From contig NZ_AWEZ01000047.1 of the NCBI RefSeq assembly GCF_000468755.1, positions 1 through 32,407 on the forward strand: DNA of 32,407 nt. Reading direction: 5' to 3'. The translations under genes were made by a program, and so were the position numbers. Of the stretch, positions 22,251 through 28,636 are shown in pieces. How positions within the stretch are numbered: position 1 is the first letter of the stretch; each line of letters starts with the position of its first letter. This DNA is from Olsenella profusa F0195 (GTDB lineage: Bacteria; Actinomycetota; Coriobacteriia; Coriobacteriales; Atopobiaceae). Below the pieces are notes generated by a model. That model worked only from the letters and a program-made list of their open reading frames with translations. It made no database searches and was not told where the DNA came from.

Positions 22251-22581
22251 CGCCGTCCCCCTTCTCGCACATCTCCCTGTTTGCTCCTTCCCAGTAGTCC
22301 ATGCGCAGCCAGATGCACGGGCCGTGCGGAAGGTCCTCCGCCCTCATCGGGTCGCCATCCTTCTCCCAGTTCTCATTGCACCAGTCGTTGGCGTACTCAG
22401 CGATATCGTAGATACGCTCGCCGGCGTCGAACCACGCGCCGAGCCATGCACTCACGAGGTGGAGCACGAAGCTGTCCTCGTCCTCCTCGCTGCCGTCTCC
22501 ACCGCACTTGAGCACGGGCAGGTCTGGGTTGGCTAGGATGAGCCGCGCCACCTCGGCGGGGCCGCGGGCCACGTCACTCAT
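22237..22581 (-). CDS. Hypothetical acidic protein
   Basis: A 114-residue protein with two Cys near the middle and a Trp-rich segment (LVSAWLGAWFDAGERIYDIA, WCNENWEKDGDPMRAEDLPH). No family is recognised. Its last residues (REMCEKGDGDADE) nearly repeat the end of the upstream ParB-like protein, because both are coded by a 32-nt exact repeat. The start overlaps the upstream gene by 8 nt. Confidence 0.7.
   Translation of the reverse strand: MSDVARGPAEVARLILANPDLPVLKCGGDGSEEDEDSFVLHLVSAWLGAWFDAGERIYDIAEYANDWCNENWEKDGDPMRAEDLPHGPCIWLRMDYWEGANREMCEKGDGDADE
22248..22279 (-). repeat. 32-nt exact repeat, copy 1
   Basis: This copy is identical over 32 nt to 22579-22610. On the minus strand it contains GGGGGACGGCGATG, so it codes for the end of one protein and carries the ribosome binding site and ATG of the next (the Lar-like gene). 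Confidence 0.85.
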
Positions 22582-23797
22582 CGCCGTCCCCCTTCTCGCA
22601 CATCTCCCTGATGGCCCGCGCGTCCTCCCCCGGCTCCCAGCCGTCGGCGACCAGGGCGTCGTACGGCCCCGTGAACCTGTCCGTGACGTACGTCATGACG
22701 TCGCCGTGGACGCCGAGCACGCCCCCGTAGGCCATGGCGGCCGCCAGCGCGCTGCCGACCTCCCACCTGGACGGCTCGGAGTCGAAGGGCGCCATGAGGT
22801 CGGCGGCCTCGTCCTCAGAGCAGCCTGAGAGGTCGGCCTTGTCGCGCCTCCCCCTGACGAGCTCCGCGAGGTGCGGGAGGCCGCGCGGCGTCGACCAGTG
22901 GGCGAGGACGTAGCGGCGCATGTCCATCCAGACGGACCAGTAGGTCTCGCAGTGCTCGTCGATCCTGCGCCTGAGCTCGCTCTCCCTGGCCTCGCGCGCC
23001 CTCGCGCCCGCGCCCTCCGGCAGGGCCTCGTAGAGCGCGTAGCCGGTCCCGGCCTCGTAGGCGACGACGCTGGCCACGTCGGCGTGCCCCTCGGCGAACC
23101 GCGCGGCCTCCTCGGGCGAGCGCACCATCCCCAGGTACGAGAGGTCCTCCCTCTCGGGGTCGACCGGCCGGCTGCCCTCGCGGTACTCGGCGGCGTCGAG
23201 CACGTCCCTGATCGCGGCGAGCGCCGCCTGTGCCTTGTGGCGCTCCTTGATCCTGCGCGCCTCCGCGGCGGGCCACGCGCTCGCCATCACGCTCGCGCGC
23301 TCCTCGTCGTCGAGCTCGTCGTCGGCCGCCGCCAGCATGCCGTCCATGGTGGCCTGCTCGGGCGCCTGGCGAAGGAGCCTGCGCGCCCTGCCGACCCTGG
23401 CCACGTCCGGCGTGCCCACGACGGCCGCCACGCGCTCGTCGCTCACGCCCAGGGCGAGCATCGTCTGGAAGCCGCGGGCGGCCTCCTCGTCGGTGAGCCT
23501 CTCCTTGCTGTCGGTGGCCATGGAGCACACGGCCTCCTCGGCGTCGCCCATGCGCCCGAAGCAGAGCGCGGAGCACTCCTCGGTCCCGAGCTCGCGCATC
23601 GCGAGCCACCTTCTCCAGCCGTCCACGAGCCGCCACCGGCCGCCGTCCGGCACCACGATTATCGGCTGCACCGGCTCCCCTCCCGTGGCCGCTATCGACC
23701 TCGCCAGGGCGGCCACGTCGCCGGCGTCCCTCCTCGGGTTGCCGTCGTTCGGCACCACGTCGGCGACGCGCACCGTCATCCTCCTGCTGTCAATCAT
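22574..23797 (-). CDS. ParB-like N-terminal domain protein
   Basis: A 407-residue protein. Residues about 1-90 are a ParB/Srx-type domain: DVVPNDGNPRRDAGDVAALA (with the NPR motif), SIAATGGEPVQPIIVVPDGG and RWRLVDGWRRWLAM, where GWRRW takes the place of the usual GERRW. A helical region with a helix-turn-helix-like part (LALGVSDERVAAVVGTPDVA) follows, then a long acidic and helical tail. In phages such proteins may bind DNA, act as nuclease or support replication; which applies here is not visible. GGAG lies 6 nt before the ATG. Confidence 0.82.
   Translation of the reverse strand: MIDSRRMTVRVADVVPNDGNPRRDAGDVAALARSIAATGGEPVQPIIVVPDGGRWRLVDGWRRWLAMRELGTEECSALCFGRMGDAEEAVCSMATDSKERLTDEEAARGFQTMLALGVSDERVAAVVGTPDVARVGRARRLLRQAPEQATMDGMLAAADDELDDEERASVMASAWPAAEARRIKERHKAQAALAAIRDVLDAAEYREGSRPVDPEREDLSYLGMVRSPEEAARFAEGHADVASVVAYEAGTGYALYEALPEGAGARAREARESELRRRIDEHCETYWSVWMDMRRYVLAHWSTPRGLPHLAELVRGRRDKADLSGCSEDEAADLMAPFDSEPSRWEVGSALAAAMAYGGVLGVHGDVMTYVTDRFTGPYDALVADGWEPGEDARAIREMCEKGDGDE
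22579..22610 (-). repeat. 32-nt exact repeat, copy 2
   Basis: Second copy of the repeat at 22248-22279. It codes for the end of the ParB-like protein and holds the ribosome binding site and start codon of the 22237-22581 gene. Confidence 0.85.
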
Positions 23798-24059
23798 CGC
23801 AATCTCCAATCTCGCCGGTCACCATCGCCCCGCATCTGGGGCAGTACCTCGGCATCAGCTCGTACACCGTCCCGCCGCACAGGTCGCAGTGCGGGGCGTG
23901 GTTTCCTCCGTCGCCGGTCACGACGTGGCACGTCCGCACCCTCGCGAGCAGCCCGTCCGCCGTCTCGTGCGGGCCGAGCAGGCGCCTCAGCTCTCCCCTC
24001 GACACGCTCAGCGCCTCCGCGCCGTCGCCCTCCCAGGCGTCGGTCATCGACATGGTCAT
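23790..24059 (-). CDS. Small zinc-ribbon protein
   Basis: An 89-residue protein with a C-terminal zinc ribbon: HCDLCGG near 57-63 and YCPRCGAMVTGE near 71-82. The N-terminal half is acidic and helical (VSRGELRRLLGPHETADGLL). GGAG lies 6 nt before the ATG, which overlaps the upstream stop as TGATG. Function unknown; it is cotranscribed with the ParB-like gene and overlaps it by 8 nt. Confidence 0.75.
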   Translation of the reverse strand: MTMSMTDAWEGDGAEALSVSRGELRRLLGPHETADGLLARVRTCHVVTGDGGNHAPHCDLCGGTVYELMPRYCPRCGAMVTGEIGDCDD

Positions 24060-24415
24060 CAGTCACTCCAATCAATCAGTCGGTCACGCCCTGCCATCCG
24101 CTTCCCTTCCATGCGCTCCAGGTACTCCCTGGTGCGCCTCTCCCCGAGCTCCACGAGCTCGGCCCACCTGCCGCGCGGCTCCGCGGGCGTCGAGGCCGCC
24201 GCGCTCTCCGAGCGCCTCCCGAGCGGCTCGTGCCTCTTTGCGTGCGTGCGGTACCACTCCCGCGCATACCTGCGCCTGCACCCCGAGCACACGGTGTCTC
24301 GGCCCCTGCCGACGTGGTAGAAGTACTCGACCGGCAGCGTTCGCCCGCACCTGCGGCACGTCCTCACGTGCGTGGCCCCGGAGCCTCCTGGCACCGCGCC
24401 TCCCGCGTCACCCAT
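24059..24415 (-). CDS. Zinc-finger protein of HNH-associated phage type
   Basis: A 118-residue protein. RTCRRCGRTLPVEYFYHVGR followed by TVCSGCRRRYAREWYRTH is a two-pair Cys zinc finger of a kind common in phage early operons, often in HNH-like or regulatory proteins; no complete HNH site is visible here. The C-terminal half is a charged helix (VELGERRTREYLERMEGKRM). The start overlaps the recombinase gene by 8 nt, with GGGGG upstream. Confidence 0.72.
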   Translation of the reverse strand: MGDAGGAVPGGSGATHVRTCRRCGRTLPVEYFYHVGRGRDTVCSGCRRRYAREWYRTHAKRHEPLGRRSESAAASTPAEPRGRWAELVELGERRTREYLERMEGKRMAGRDRLIDWSD

Positions 24416-25604
24416 CTCTCCCCCATTCCCCGCCACGACCCATGGCCGCGCGCCTGAAGGCGTCGGCGGCGGCCGCGTCGCGGCCGGGCATGACGTGTGC
24501 ATATATCCGAAGAGTTATCGAAACGTCAGAGTGCCCCAGGCGCTCCGAGAGCGTCTTGGGGTCGACCCCGCTCGCCAGGCACCACGTGGCGTGCGTGTGG
24601 CGCAGGCCGTGGAACGTGATGGATCTTTGCAGTCCCAACCCGTCGCGGATGCCCCTGAACGCCCCTGAGAGGTGCGATGGACGGACGAAACAACCGTCAC
24701 CCGACACCAAGGCGCTCGACTGGCTAGGGTTCGCGAAAGATGCGTCCTGTCGCCTCAGGACGGATTCGAGCACGCCGGCGTCGGCGCGGGTGATGGACAC
24801 GGTGCGCGGGCGGCCGGACTTCGTGAGGTCGCGGCGCCAGGGCGCCCGGCCCCGCTCCTCGACCACCGTGCCGCCCACCCTCACGGCCGGCACGGACAGG
24901 GAGAGGTCGCGGCGGCGCACCGCGCAGACCTCGCCGACGCGCATCCCCGTCACGAGGGCGAGCCATGCGCCGAGCGCGGGCACGTCCGCGTCAGACCAGC
25001 CGTCCCCCGAGCGCACCGCCGAGAGCAGCGCCGAGGCCACGCGTGGCAGGTCGCACTCGCCTATCGCCGCCGCCTCGCCCCTGTCGGGCGATGGCGGCCT
25101 GACCGCGAGCATCGGGTTCGCGTCGCAGATCCCGGAGGCCACGAGGAACGAGAACGCGGCCCTGAGGAAGTGGTGGAGGGCCAGGACGGAGTTCCGCCCG
25201 AGCCCAGCGCCCCCATCTCCTCTGGGCGCGAGGAGGGCCTGCTCGAGGCCGACCATGTCGGCCGCCGTGAGGTCGCGGGCCACCCTGCGACCGAGCCTGG
25301 GCCTGACGTGGTTGGCTACGAAGGAGCGCCACTGGCGCACGCTGTTGGGCGAGGCCCCGTTGCGCTCGCGCACGTCGACGTAGGAGTCGAGCAGCTCGCC
25401 GAGCCGCGCGCTCGCCACCCTGCCGTCCCCGGTGAGGTGGGCCACCCAGGCGTCGGCCAGGGCCTGCGCCTCGGCCCCGGTGGCCGCCCCCGGGAACGAC
25501 CGGTACGGCCTCACCGCCCTCCCGGATGCGTCCCTGCCCAGGTACGGGCGGCAGTACCACACGCCCCGCGCGTCCCTGGCGACCCTCGCCCTAGCGGCCG
25601 CCAC
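24408..25604 (-). CDS. Tyrosine recombinase of the early operon
   Basis: A 398-residue site-specific recombinase with all catalytic residues: Arg222 (VTGMRVGEV), Lys262 (TKSGRPRTVS), His332 and Arg335 (FHGLRHTHAT), His358 (LGHSDVS) and Tyr368 (LRIYAHV). The N-terminus has an arm-binding-like segment (WYCRPYLGRDASGRAVRPYR) and a core-binding helical domain (LLDSYVDVRERNGASPNSVR). It is embedded in the early operon by overlaps on both sides, while another integrase lies at the right end of the prophage, so its job may be other than integration. GTG start; AGGAGG lies 10 nt upstream, inside the previous gene. Confidence 0.92.
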   Translation of the reverse strand: MAAARARVARDARGVWYCRPYLGRDASGRAVRPYRSFPGAATGAEAQALADAWVAHLTGDGRVASARLGELLDSYVDVRERNGASPNSVRQWRSFVANHVRPRLGRRVARDLTAADMVGLEQALLAPRGDGGAGLGRNSVLALHHFLRAAFSFLVASGICDANPMLAVRPPSPDRGEAAAIGECDLPRVASALLSAVRSGDGWSDADVPALGAWLALVTGMRVGEVCAVRRRDLSLSVPAVRVGGTVVEERGRAPWRRDLTKSGRPRTVSITRADAGVLESVLRRQDASFANPSQSSALVSGDGCFVRPSHLSGAFRGIRDGLGLQRSITFHGLRHTHATWCLASGVDPKTLSERLGHSDVSITLRIYAHVMPGRDAAAADAFRRAAMGRGGEWGRDG

Positions 25605-25800
25605 GGGGGACCATCCTCCTCCTGGCCCTGAGGCCGTGGGCCCTCAGGAACTCGGTCATGGCGTCCATCTGGGCGTCGTCCATGCCCTCGACGGTCACGC
25701 GCCACCCGGGCCTCCCGCCCGTCCCGCCGCCGCTCGGCACCTCGTAGCCCTCCCTCTCGATCTCCTCCCTCGTCATGGAGTTCACAAGCCTTGGGAGCAT
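25591..25800 (-). CDS. Small hypothetical protein
   Basis: A 69-residue protein (MLPRLVNSMTREEIEREGYE, GWRVTVEGMDDAQMDAMTEF) with a basic end (RARRRMVPRGGR). AGGAGGG lies 6 nt before the ATG. It overlaps the recombinase start by 14 nt and is the first gene after the candidate origin. It could serve as a small partner or directionality factor of the recombinase, but this is only suggested by position. Confidence 0.7.
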   Translation of the reverse strand: MLPRLVNSMTREEIEREGYEVPSGGGTGGRPGWRVTVEGMDDAQMDAMTEFLRAHGLRARRRMVPRGGR

Positions 25801-25963
25801 CGCGTACCCTCCTTCCTGCGGATTGTCGAAAACCCGCTCCAAATGTTGAAAACCTTGGGAACACCTGTTCCCGCAGGCGCCAATTCCGTGCCGCAGCGCC
25901 GCGATTCGCAGAGAGGAAGTAGCCAAGGAGAGAGACCCTTCTCGTGAGGTTGAGTCGGGAGGA

Positions 25964-25998
25964 GAGAGAAGAAACACCTAGGGGTGTGTTCTTCTCTC
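25964..25998 (-). repeat. AG/CT-rich long hairpin
   Basis: GAGAGAAGAA (25964-25973) pairs with TTCTTCTCTC (25989-25998); ACACC with GGTGT extends the stem past a single bulge to a TAGG loop. All purines lie on one arm, so it could also form a triple-stranded structure. It may be a terminator for the upstream gene or a part of the origin. Confidence 0.6.
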
Positions 25999-26032
25999 CT
26001 CTTCTCTCCTCTATAGGCTTTAGGGTCGTTGA

Positions 26033-26078
26033 AACCTAAGGGGTACCCTTGGGTTAACCTAAGGGGTACCCTTGGGTT
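26033..26078. repeat. Tandem 23-bp near-palindromic repeats
   Basis: Two exact 23-bp copies stand head to tail (26033-26055 and 26056-26078). Each is a near-perfect palindrome: AACCTAAGGG, then GTA, then CCCTTGGGTT, with a single T-G mismatch (a wobble pair in RNA). A related TTTAGGG is found just left at 26020-26026. This looks like a doubled protein-binding site (iteron, operator or centromere-like) rather than coding sequence. Confidence 0.8.
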
Positions 26079-26159
26079 TTTACCTGCGGTTTCTCTGAGA
26101 AAACACGTACCTGCCTGCGGATTTGTCGCAACGTCTCTAGCTGCTAATTCAGTCATGTT

Positions 26160-26627
26160 TCAGCCCTGCTCGAACCTGATCACCCGGCCGCCTTTCCCGC
26201 CCTTGCGCGTGCCGCCGGAGCCTCCGCTCGGCCGCCCGCCAAGGCACCCAGCGGCCACCTGCGCCCCGCGCGCCAGGGCGTCCCTGAGCATCCTCTCGCT
26301 CGAGACCGTCCCGTCCCTGAGCTCCAGGAGGCCGACGTCGACCATGTCCGCCACGATCCCCCTGCACTCCGCGACGCCGTCGCCGCCGGGGCCGCAGAAG
26401 AGCGCCCTCGCCAGCATCGCCCAGTCCTCGTCCGTCTCGACGGGCACGGCGTGCCCCGTGGCAGAGGCCAGGATCTCGCACATGCGCCACCAGGCCCCGT
26501 ACCCGTCGCGCCCGCGCCTCATGACCAGGCGCTGGCACTTGATGTCGTCGGCCGCCGACGCGTAGTGCTTGAACCAGAGGAGCGGCCTGTCGGCCGCCTC
26601 CTGGACGGTCATCGCCTTCCTGGCCAT
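26160..26627 (-). CDS. Replisome organizer N-terminal-like protein (DUF4373-like)
   Basis: A 155-residue protein. LLWFKHYASAADDIKCQRLV, then GRDGYGAWWRMCEILASATG and VADMVDVGLLELRDGTVSSE follow the pattern of the Lin1244/Lin1753-like N-terminal domain of phage replication initiators. The C-terminal end is short (GCLGGRPSGGSGGTRKGGKG), so the helicase-loader-binding part of longer relatives is missing. It probably binds the origin next to it. GGGGGTG lies 6 nt before the ATG. Confidence 0.75.
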   Translation of the reverse strand: MARKAMTVQEAADRPLLWFKHYASAADDIKCQRLVMRRGRDGYGAWWRMCEILASATGHAVPVETDEDWAMLARALFCGPGGDGVAECRGIVADMVDVGLLELRDGTVSSERMLRDALARGAQVAAGCLGGRPSGGSGGTRKGGKGGRVIRFEQG

Positions 26628-26839
26628 CCGTCGCACCCCCAAAGGAGACGAGTATCCAATGAGCAGTTGAATTCATTCATGATGCCCGCCGAGGCCGTCG
26701 GGTGGCCGACGCGGCACTCGTAGTCAGCCTCGCCCGCGAGCCCGAAGGCCGCGAGCAGCAAGATCGCCGCCAGTATCGCCGCCGCAACCTGCAGGGGCGT
26801 GAGCCTGTCGGCCTCGTCCCAGCGCCTGCGCCCCCTCAT
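26609..26839 (-). CDS. Small single-pass membrane protein
   Basis: A 76-residue protein with a charged start (MRGRRRWDEADRLTP), one transmembrane segment (VAAAILAAILLLAAFGLAG, about residues 18-36) and a tail with three Cys. GGGGG lies 7 nt before the ATG, which forms an ATGA overlap with the antirepressor stop. Its end overlaps the next gene by 19 nt. Function unknown. Confidence 0.68.
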   Translation of the reverse strand: MRGRRRWDEADRLTPLQVAAAILAAILLLAAFGLAGEADYECRVGHPTASAGIMNEFNCSLDTRLLWGCDGWPGRR

Positions 26840-27633
26840 GCGACCGCCCCCTTGCAGTAACGACGCACCATCCACGAGAGGCCCTTCCCGGTCACCTTCG
26901 CGTACGGGCGCGGCCTCACCATCTCGCCCGTCACCTGGTCGAAGTACGCGGGCGGCTGGTAGTTGCGGACGTAGCCGCGGTCGATGCCGACCCTGGACGC
27001 CTGCTTGTCCCTGGTTATGATCCCGTCGGCCTGCGCGAGCTCGAAGAGCCGCTTCCGCGTCATGCCCCCGTCGTACTGTCGGAGCAGGCGGGCCGCCTCC
27101 GTGAAGCTCGACCACCGCTCCCCGTCCATGCATGCGTCGAAGTAGCCCGCCTTCGGCTCGAGCGCCCCTATGCGGGCCTGCTGCCTCGCTATCCTCTCGT
27201 CGCGGCTCGCGATCGTGCGCTTGGCGGCGAGGAGGGCGCGGGCCATGAGGGTCGCGTCGTCCTCCGTTCCGTCGCTCGCCACGTACGCCCCGTCGCGGCG
27301 CAGCGCGGGGAGCACCTCGTGCGTGACCCAATGCTGGAATGACTTGATCGCCGCCTGGTTGTCAGGATCGTTGACGTATGAGGCCCGACGCTGCATCACG
27401 GCCTTGTAGAAGCCACCCTCGTTGATCGTGCTCAGCTCCTGCATGCCACCAGGGGTACGCACCAGCTGCGTACCCTTCTCGTCAGTGTCAAGCAGGCGCG
27501 TGAGCTGTGAGGCATCGCGGTATCCAAGGATAATTGCCACGTCCTTTGCAACGAACCACGGTGCTCCGTCGCCGTCTCGGACAGCCCGTATCTCTCCGAA
27601 CTCCTGGTTGTCGAACGTCCTAATCTCTTCCAT
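26836..27633 (-). CDS. Phage antirepressor (BRO-N and KilAC domains)
   Basis: A 265-residue protein. The N-terminal BRO domain (about 1-115) shows GEIRAVRDGDGAPWFVAKDV, then GGFYKAVMQRR and FQHWVTHEVLPALRRDGAYV; the C-terminal KilAC/ANT domain (about 155-262) shows PKAGYFDACMDGERWSSFTE and RKRLFELAQADGIITRDKQA. Antirepressors of this type bind and neutralise the prophage repressor. This fits a repressor whose self-cleavage residues are altered. AGGAG lies 9 nt before the ATG; longer in-frame openings upstream have no site. Confidence 0.9.
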   Translation of the reverse strand: MEEIRTFDNQEFGEIRAVRDGDGAPWFVAKDVAIILGYRDASQLTRLLDTDEKGTQLVRTPGGMQELSTINEGGFYKAVMQRRASYVNDPDNQAAIKSFQHWVTHEVLPALRRDGAYVASDGTEDDATLMARALLAAKRTIASRDERIARQQARIGALEPKAGYFDACMDGERWSSFTEAARLLRQYDGGMTRKRLFELAQADGIITRDKQASRVGIDRGYVRNYQPPAYFDQVTGEMVRPRPYAKVTGKGLSWMVRRYCKGAVA

Positions 27634-27838
27634 CAGCCTTGCTCCTGTCCCTGTAGAACCACGTCTGCCGCTCCTCGAGGTACTTGGGGAGCGACGCGCG
27701 CTGGATGTACCTCCTGCTTCCGACCATGAGAATCGGCGGCGGATCTGGGCCGTCAACGTAGCCGGCCATCGCCCTCTCGCCTATCCCGGCCATGGCGGCC
27801 GCCTGCTTGACCGTCAGGTAGAGTGGGTAGTCGCTCAT
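27620..27838 (-). CDS. Helix-turn-helix / excisionase-like protein
   Basis: A 72-residue protein: MSDYPLYLTVKQAAAMAGIG, then ERAMAGYVDGPDPPPILMVG and SRRYIQRASLPKYLEERQTW. This is the winged helix layout of MerR/excisionase-like proteins, with helix-turn-helix at about 8-28 and a wing near 37-45. It may act as excisionase for one of the two recombinases or as an early regulator. GGTGGGAG lies close to the ATG; its end overlaps the antirepressor by 14 nt. Confidence 0.8.
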   Translation of the reverse strand: MSDYPLYLTVKQAAAMAGIGERAMAGYVDGPDPPPILMVGSRRYIQRASLPKYLEERQTWFYRDRSKADGRD

Positions 27839-27903
27839 GGCTCCCACCACGACATCAGATACAGGCGTCCATGGTGCGGCGCTGGTATAATCGTCACGGG
27901 CAT
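27835..27903 (-). CDS. Possible 22-residue leader peptide
   Basis: A 22-codon open frame (MPVTIIPAPHHGRLYLMSWW and two more residues) with GGAGG 4 nt before the ATG and an ATGA overlap with the HTH gene. Site and coupling favour translation; the amino-acid sequence itself looks like nothing known. It may serve only to bring ribosomes to the HTH gene, whose own binding site is crowded. Confidence 0.35.
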   Translation of the reverse strand: MPVTIIPAPHHGRLYLMSWWEP

Positions 27904-28324
27904 GAGTCCTCCGTCCGTGTCCAGCCCGTCCCTGTTGCCGCAGGTGACGGGCATTCCTGTCTCTCGAGCGCCACACGGGGACGTCAGGGGCAGGACGGCG
28001 CCTGGCGAGAAGTGGACCAGGGGCCCCGCGGTGGTCACGCGGTTCGTCCGCCCTTGAGACCAGCACTGCTGCCATGTCGAGCGGCGCGCCGGAATCCTGA
28101 CGCCCGCGTGGGGCGCTCGAAAATGTGTCGTATTGGTCTGTCCCTGATTCGCCATCCCGCGCACGGGATGGTCTTGCATTGCCTGGACCGCATCCCCTCA
28201 CGGGTTCCTGACACCCCAGCGGCGCAACACGATGTGCGTTCGCGTCTGGATGCCTGCGGTCATGCCTGCGGTTGCCGTTTTGGTTCGGTACCTGCAGCAC
28301 TATTCGGGTTTCAAGGTTCGAGAT
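27904..28324 (-). other. Gene-free leader between cro and the HTH gene
   Basis: About 420 nt with no supported gene on either strand. It contains a perfect hairpin CCATCCCG/CGGGATGG (28152-28171, 4-nt loop) and a tandem 12-bp repeat, ATGCCTGCGGTC/ATGCCTGCGGTT (28250-28273). It would be the middle of the early transcript from the cro promoter. Long structured leaders at this place may hold an antitermination or regulatory RNA; a decayed gene is the alternative. Confidence 0.4.
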
Positions 28325-28348
28325 GAACTATATGTTTATCTATAGTTC
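28325..28348. promoter_or_regulatory. CI/Cro operator 2, at the cro stop codon
   Basis: GAACTATA (28325-28332) and TATAGTTC (28341-28348) form a perfect 8-bp dyad with an 8-nt spacer. It overlaps the stop codon of cro and is, in reverse orientation, the same sequence as the operator at 28554-28577 (22 of 24 positions). Confidence 0.75.
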
Positions 28349-28530
28349 TCGTAGAAAAAAATATCGCTCACCTTTACGTTGAAAAGCTTTGCAAGCTTTC
28401 GTGCGTCATCGACGGTGACAATGCCTGGATCTTTTTCCATTTTTTGGTACGTTGGCCTGGAAATTCCTAAAAACCCAGCGACAGATTCCTGTGAGTAGCG
28501 GGCTGCTTTCCGAGCATCCTTGAGCTCCAT
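28336..28530 (-). CDS. Cro-like XRE-family repressor
   Basis: A 64-residue helix-turn-helix protein: MELKDARKAARYSQESVAGF, then LGISRPTYQKMEKDP as recognition helix region (about residues 14-36) and VTVDDARKLAKLFNVKVSDI. Length and fold are typical for Cro-type or early repressors. AAGGAGG lies 6 nt before the ATG. It is divergent from the CI-like gene, sharing the control region, and is the first gene of the early operon. Confidence 0.9.
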   Translation of the reverse strand: MELKDARKAARYSQESVAGFLGISRPTYQKMEKDPGIVTVDDARKLAKLFNVKVSDIFFYENYR

Positions 28531-28553
28531 ATATATCCTCCTTCCGATATGAG

Positions 28554-28577
28554 GAACTATAGATAAACATATAGTGA
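28554..28577. promoter_or_regulatory. CI/Cro operator 1, at the early promoter
   Basis: GAACTATA (28554-28561), an 8-nt spacer and TATAGTGA (28570-28577). The left arm is also the -10 box of the early promoter on the minus strand, so binding here would block it directly. The copy at 28325-28348 is the matching distal site. Confidence 0.78.
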
Positions 28578-28584
28578 CTGTAAA
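28556..28584 (-). promoter_or_regulatory. Early (cro) promoter
   Basis: On the minus strand TTTACA (28584-28579), 17 nt and TATAGT (28561-28556) form a near-consensus promoter. It lies 26 nt before the cro start and is covered by operator 1. Confidence 0.8.
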
Positions 28585-28602
28585 TAGTTTTTGTCATATT
28601 CT
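28574..28602 (+). promoter_or_regulatory. Weak repressor-maintenance promoter
   Basis: GTGACT (28574-28579), 17 nt and TATTCT (28597-28602) is the best plus-strand match between operator 1 and the repressor gene. The operator touches the -35 box, which fits self-regulation by bound repressor. Both boxes are weak, so the call is tentative. Confidence 0.4.
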
Positions 28603-28636
28603 GTAAAAAAGCTTTAGCAGATGAGGTGAGTTCCCA

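Larger units (their letters stand above)
25801..26159. other. Repeat-rich, AT-richer gap: candidate replication origin
   Basis: A 359-nt stretch without a supported gene, bordered by the replisome-organizer-like gene and the recombinase pair. It is visibly less GC-rich than its surroundings and contains a tandem pair of 23-bp near-palindromes, a long AG/CT hairpin, a 13-bp palindrome TTTCTCTGAGAAA (26090-26102) and three CCTGCGG motifs (25815, 26083, 26114), two of them extended as CCTGCGGATT(T)GTCG. Repeats of this kind next to an initiator gene are typical for phage origins. Confidence 0.55.

Noticed and set aside
22871-24457. Long plus-strand open frame opposite the ParB-like and zinc-ribbon genes
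   Set aside because: It lies antisense to several genes with clear family motifs and good ribosome binding sites; long antisense frames are expected at this GC content.
25782-26156. 124-codon minus-strand frame through the candidate origin
   Set aside because: Its translation is dictated by tandem repeats and hairpins, it overlaps a better-supported gene in another frame, and it resembles no family. A frameshifted tail of the replisome protein cannot be excluded.
25801-26159. CRISPR array
   Set aside because: Only two copies in direct contact with no spacer between them, and no cas genes anywhere in the window.
27886-27891. Perfect TATAAT on the plus strand
   Set aside because: No -35 box at 16-18 nt upstream and no plus-strand gene follows.
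27835-28179. 114-codon minus-strand frame in the leader behind cro
   Set aside because: No ribosome binding site at its start and no protein-like pattern; only the last 22 codons have a good site and are listed as a possible leader.
28300-28325. T-loop-like GGTTCGAGA that might mark a tRNA
   Set aside because: No acceptor stem, anticodon arm or D arm can be built around it.
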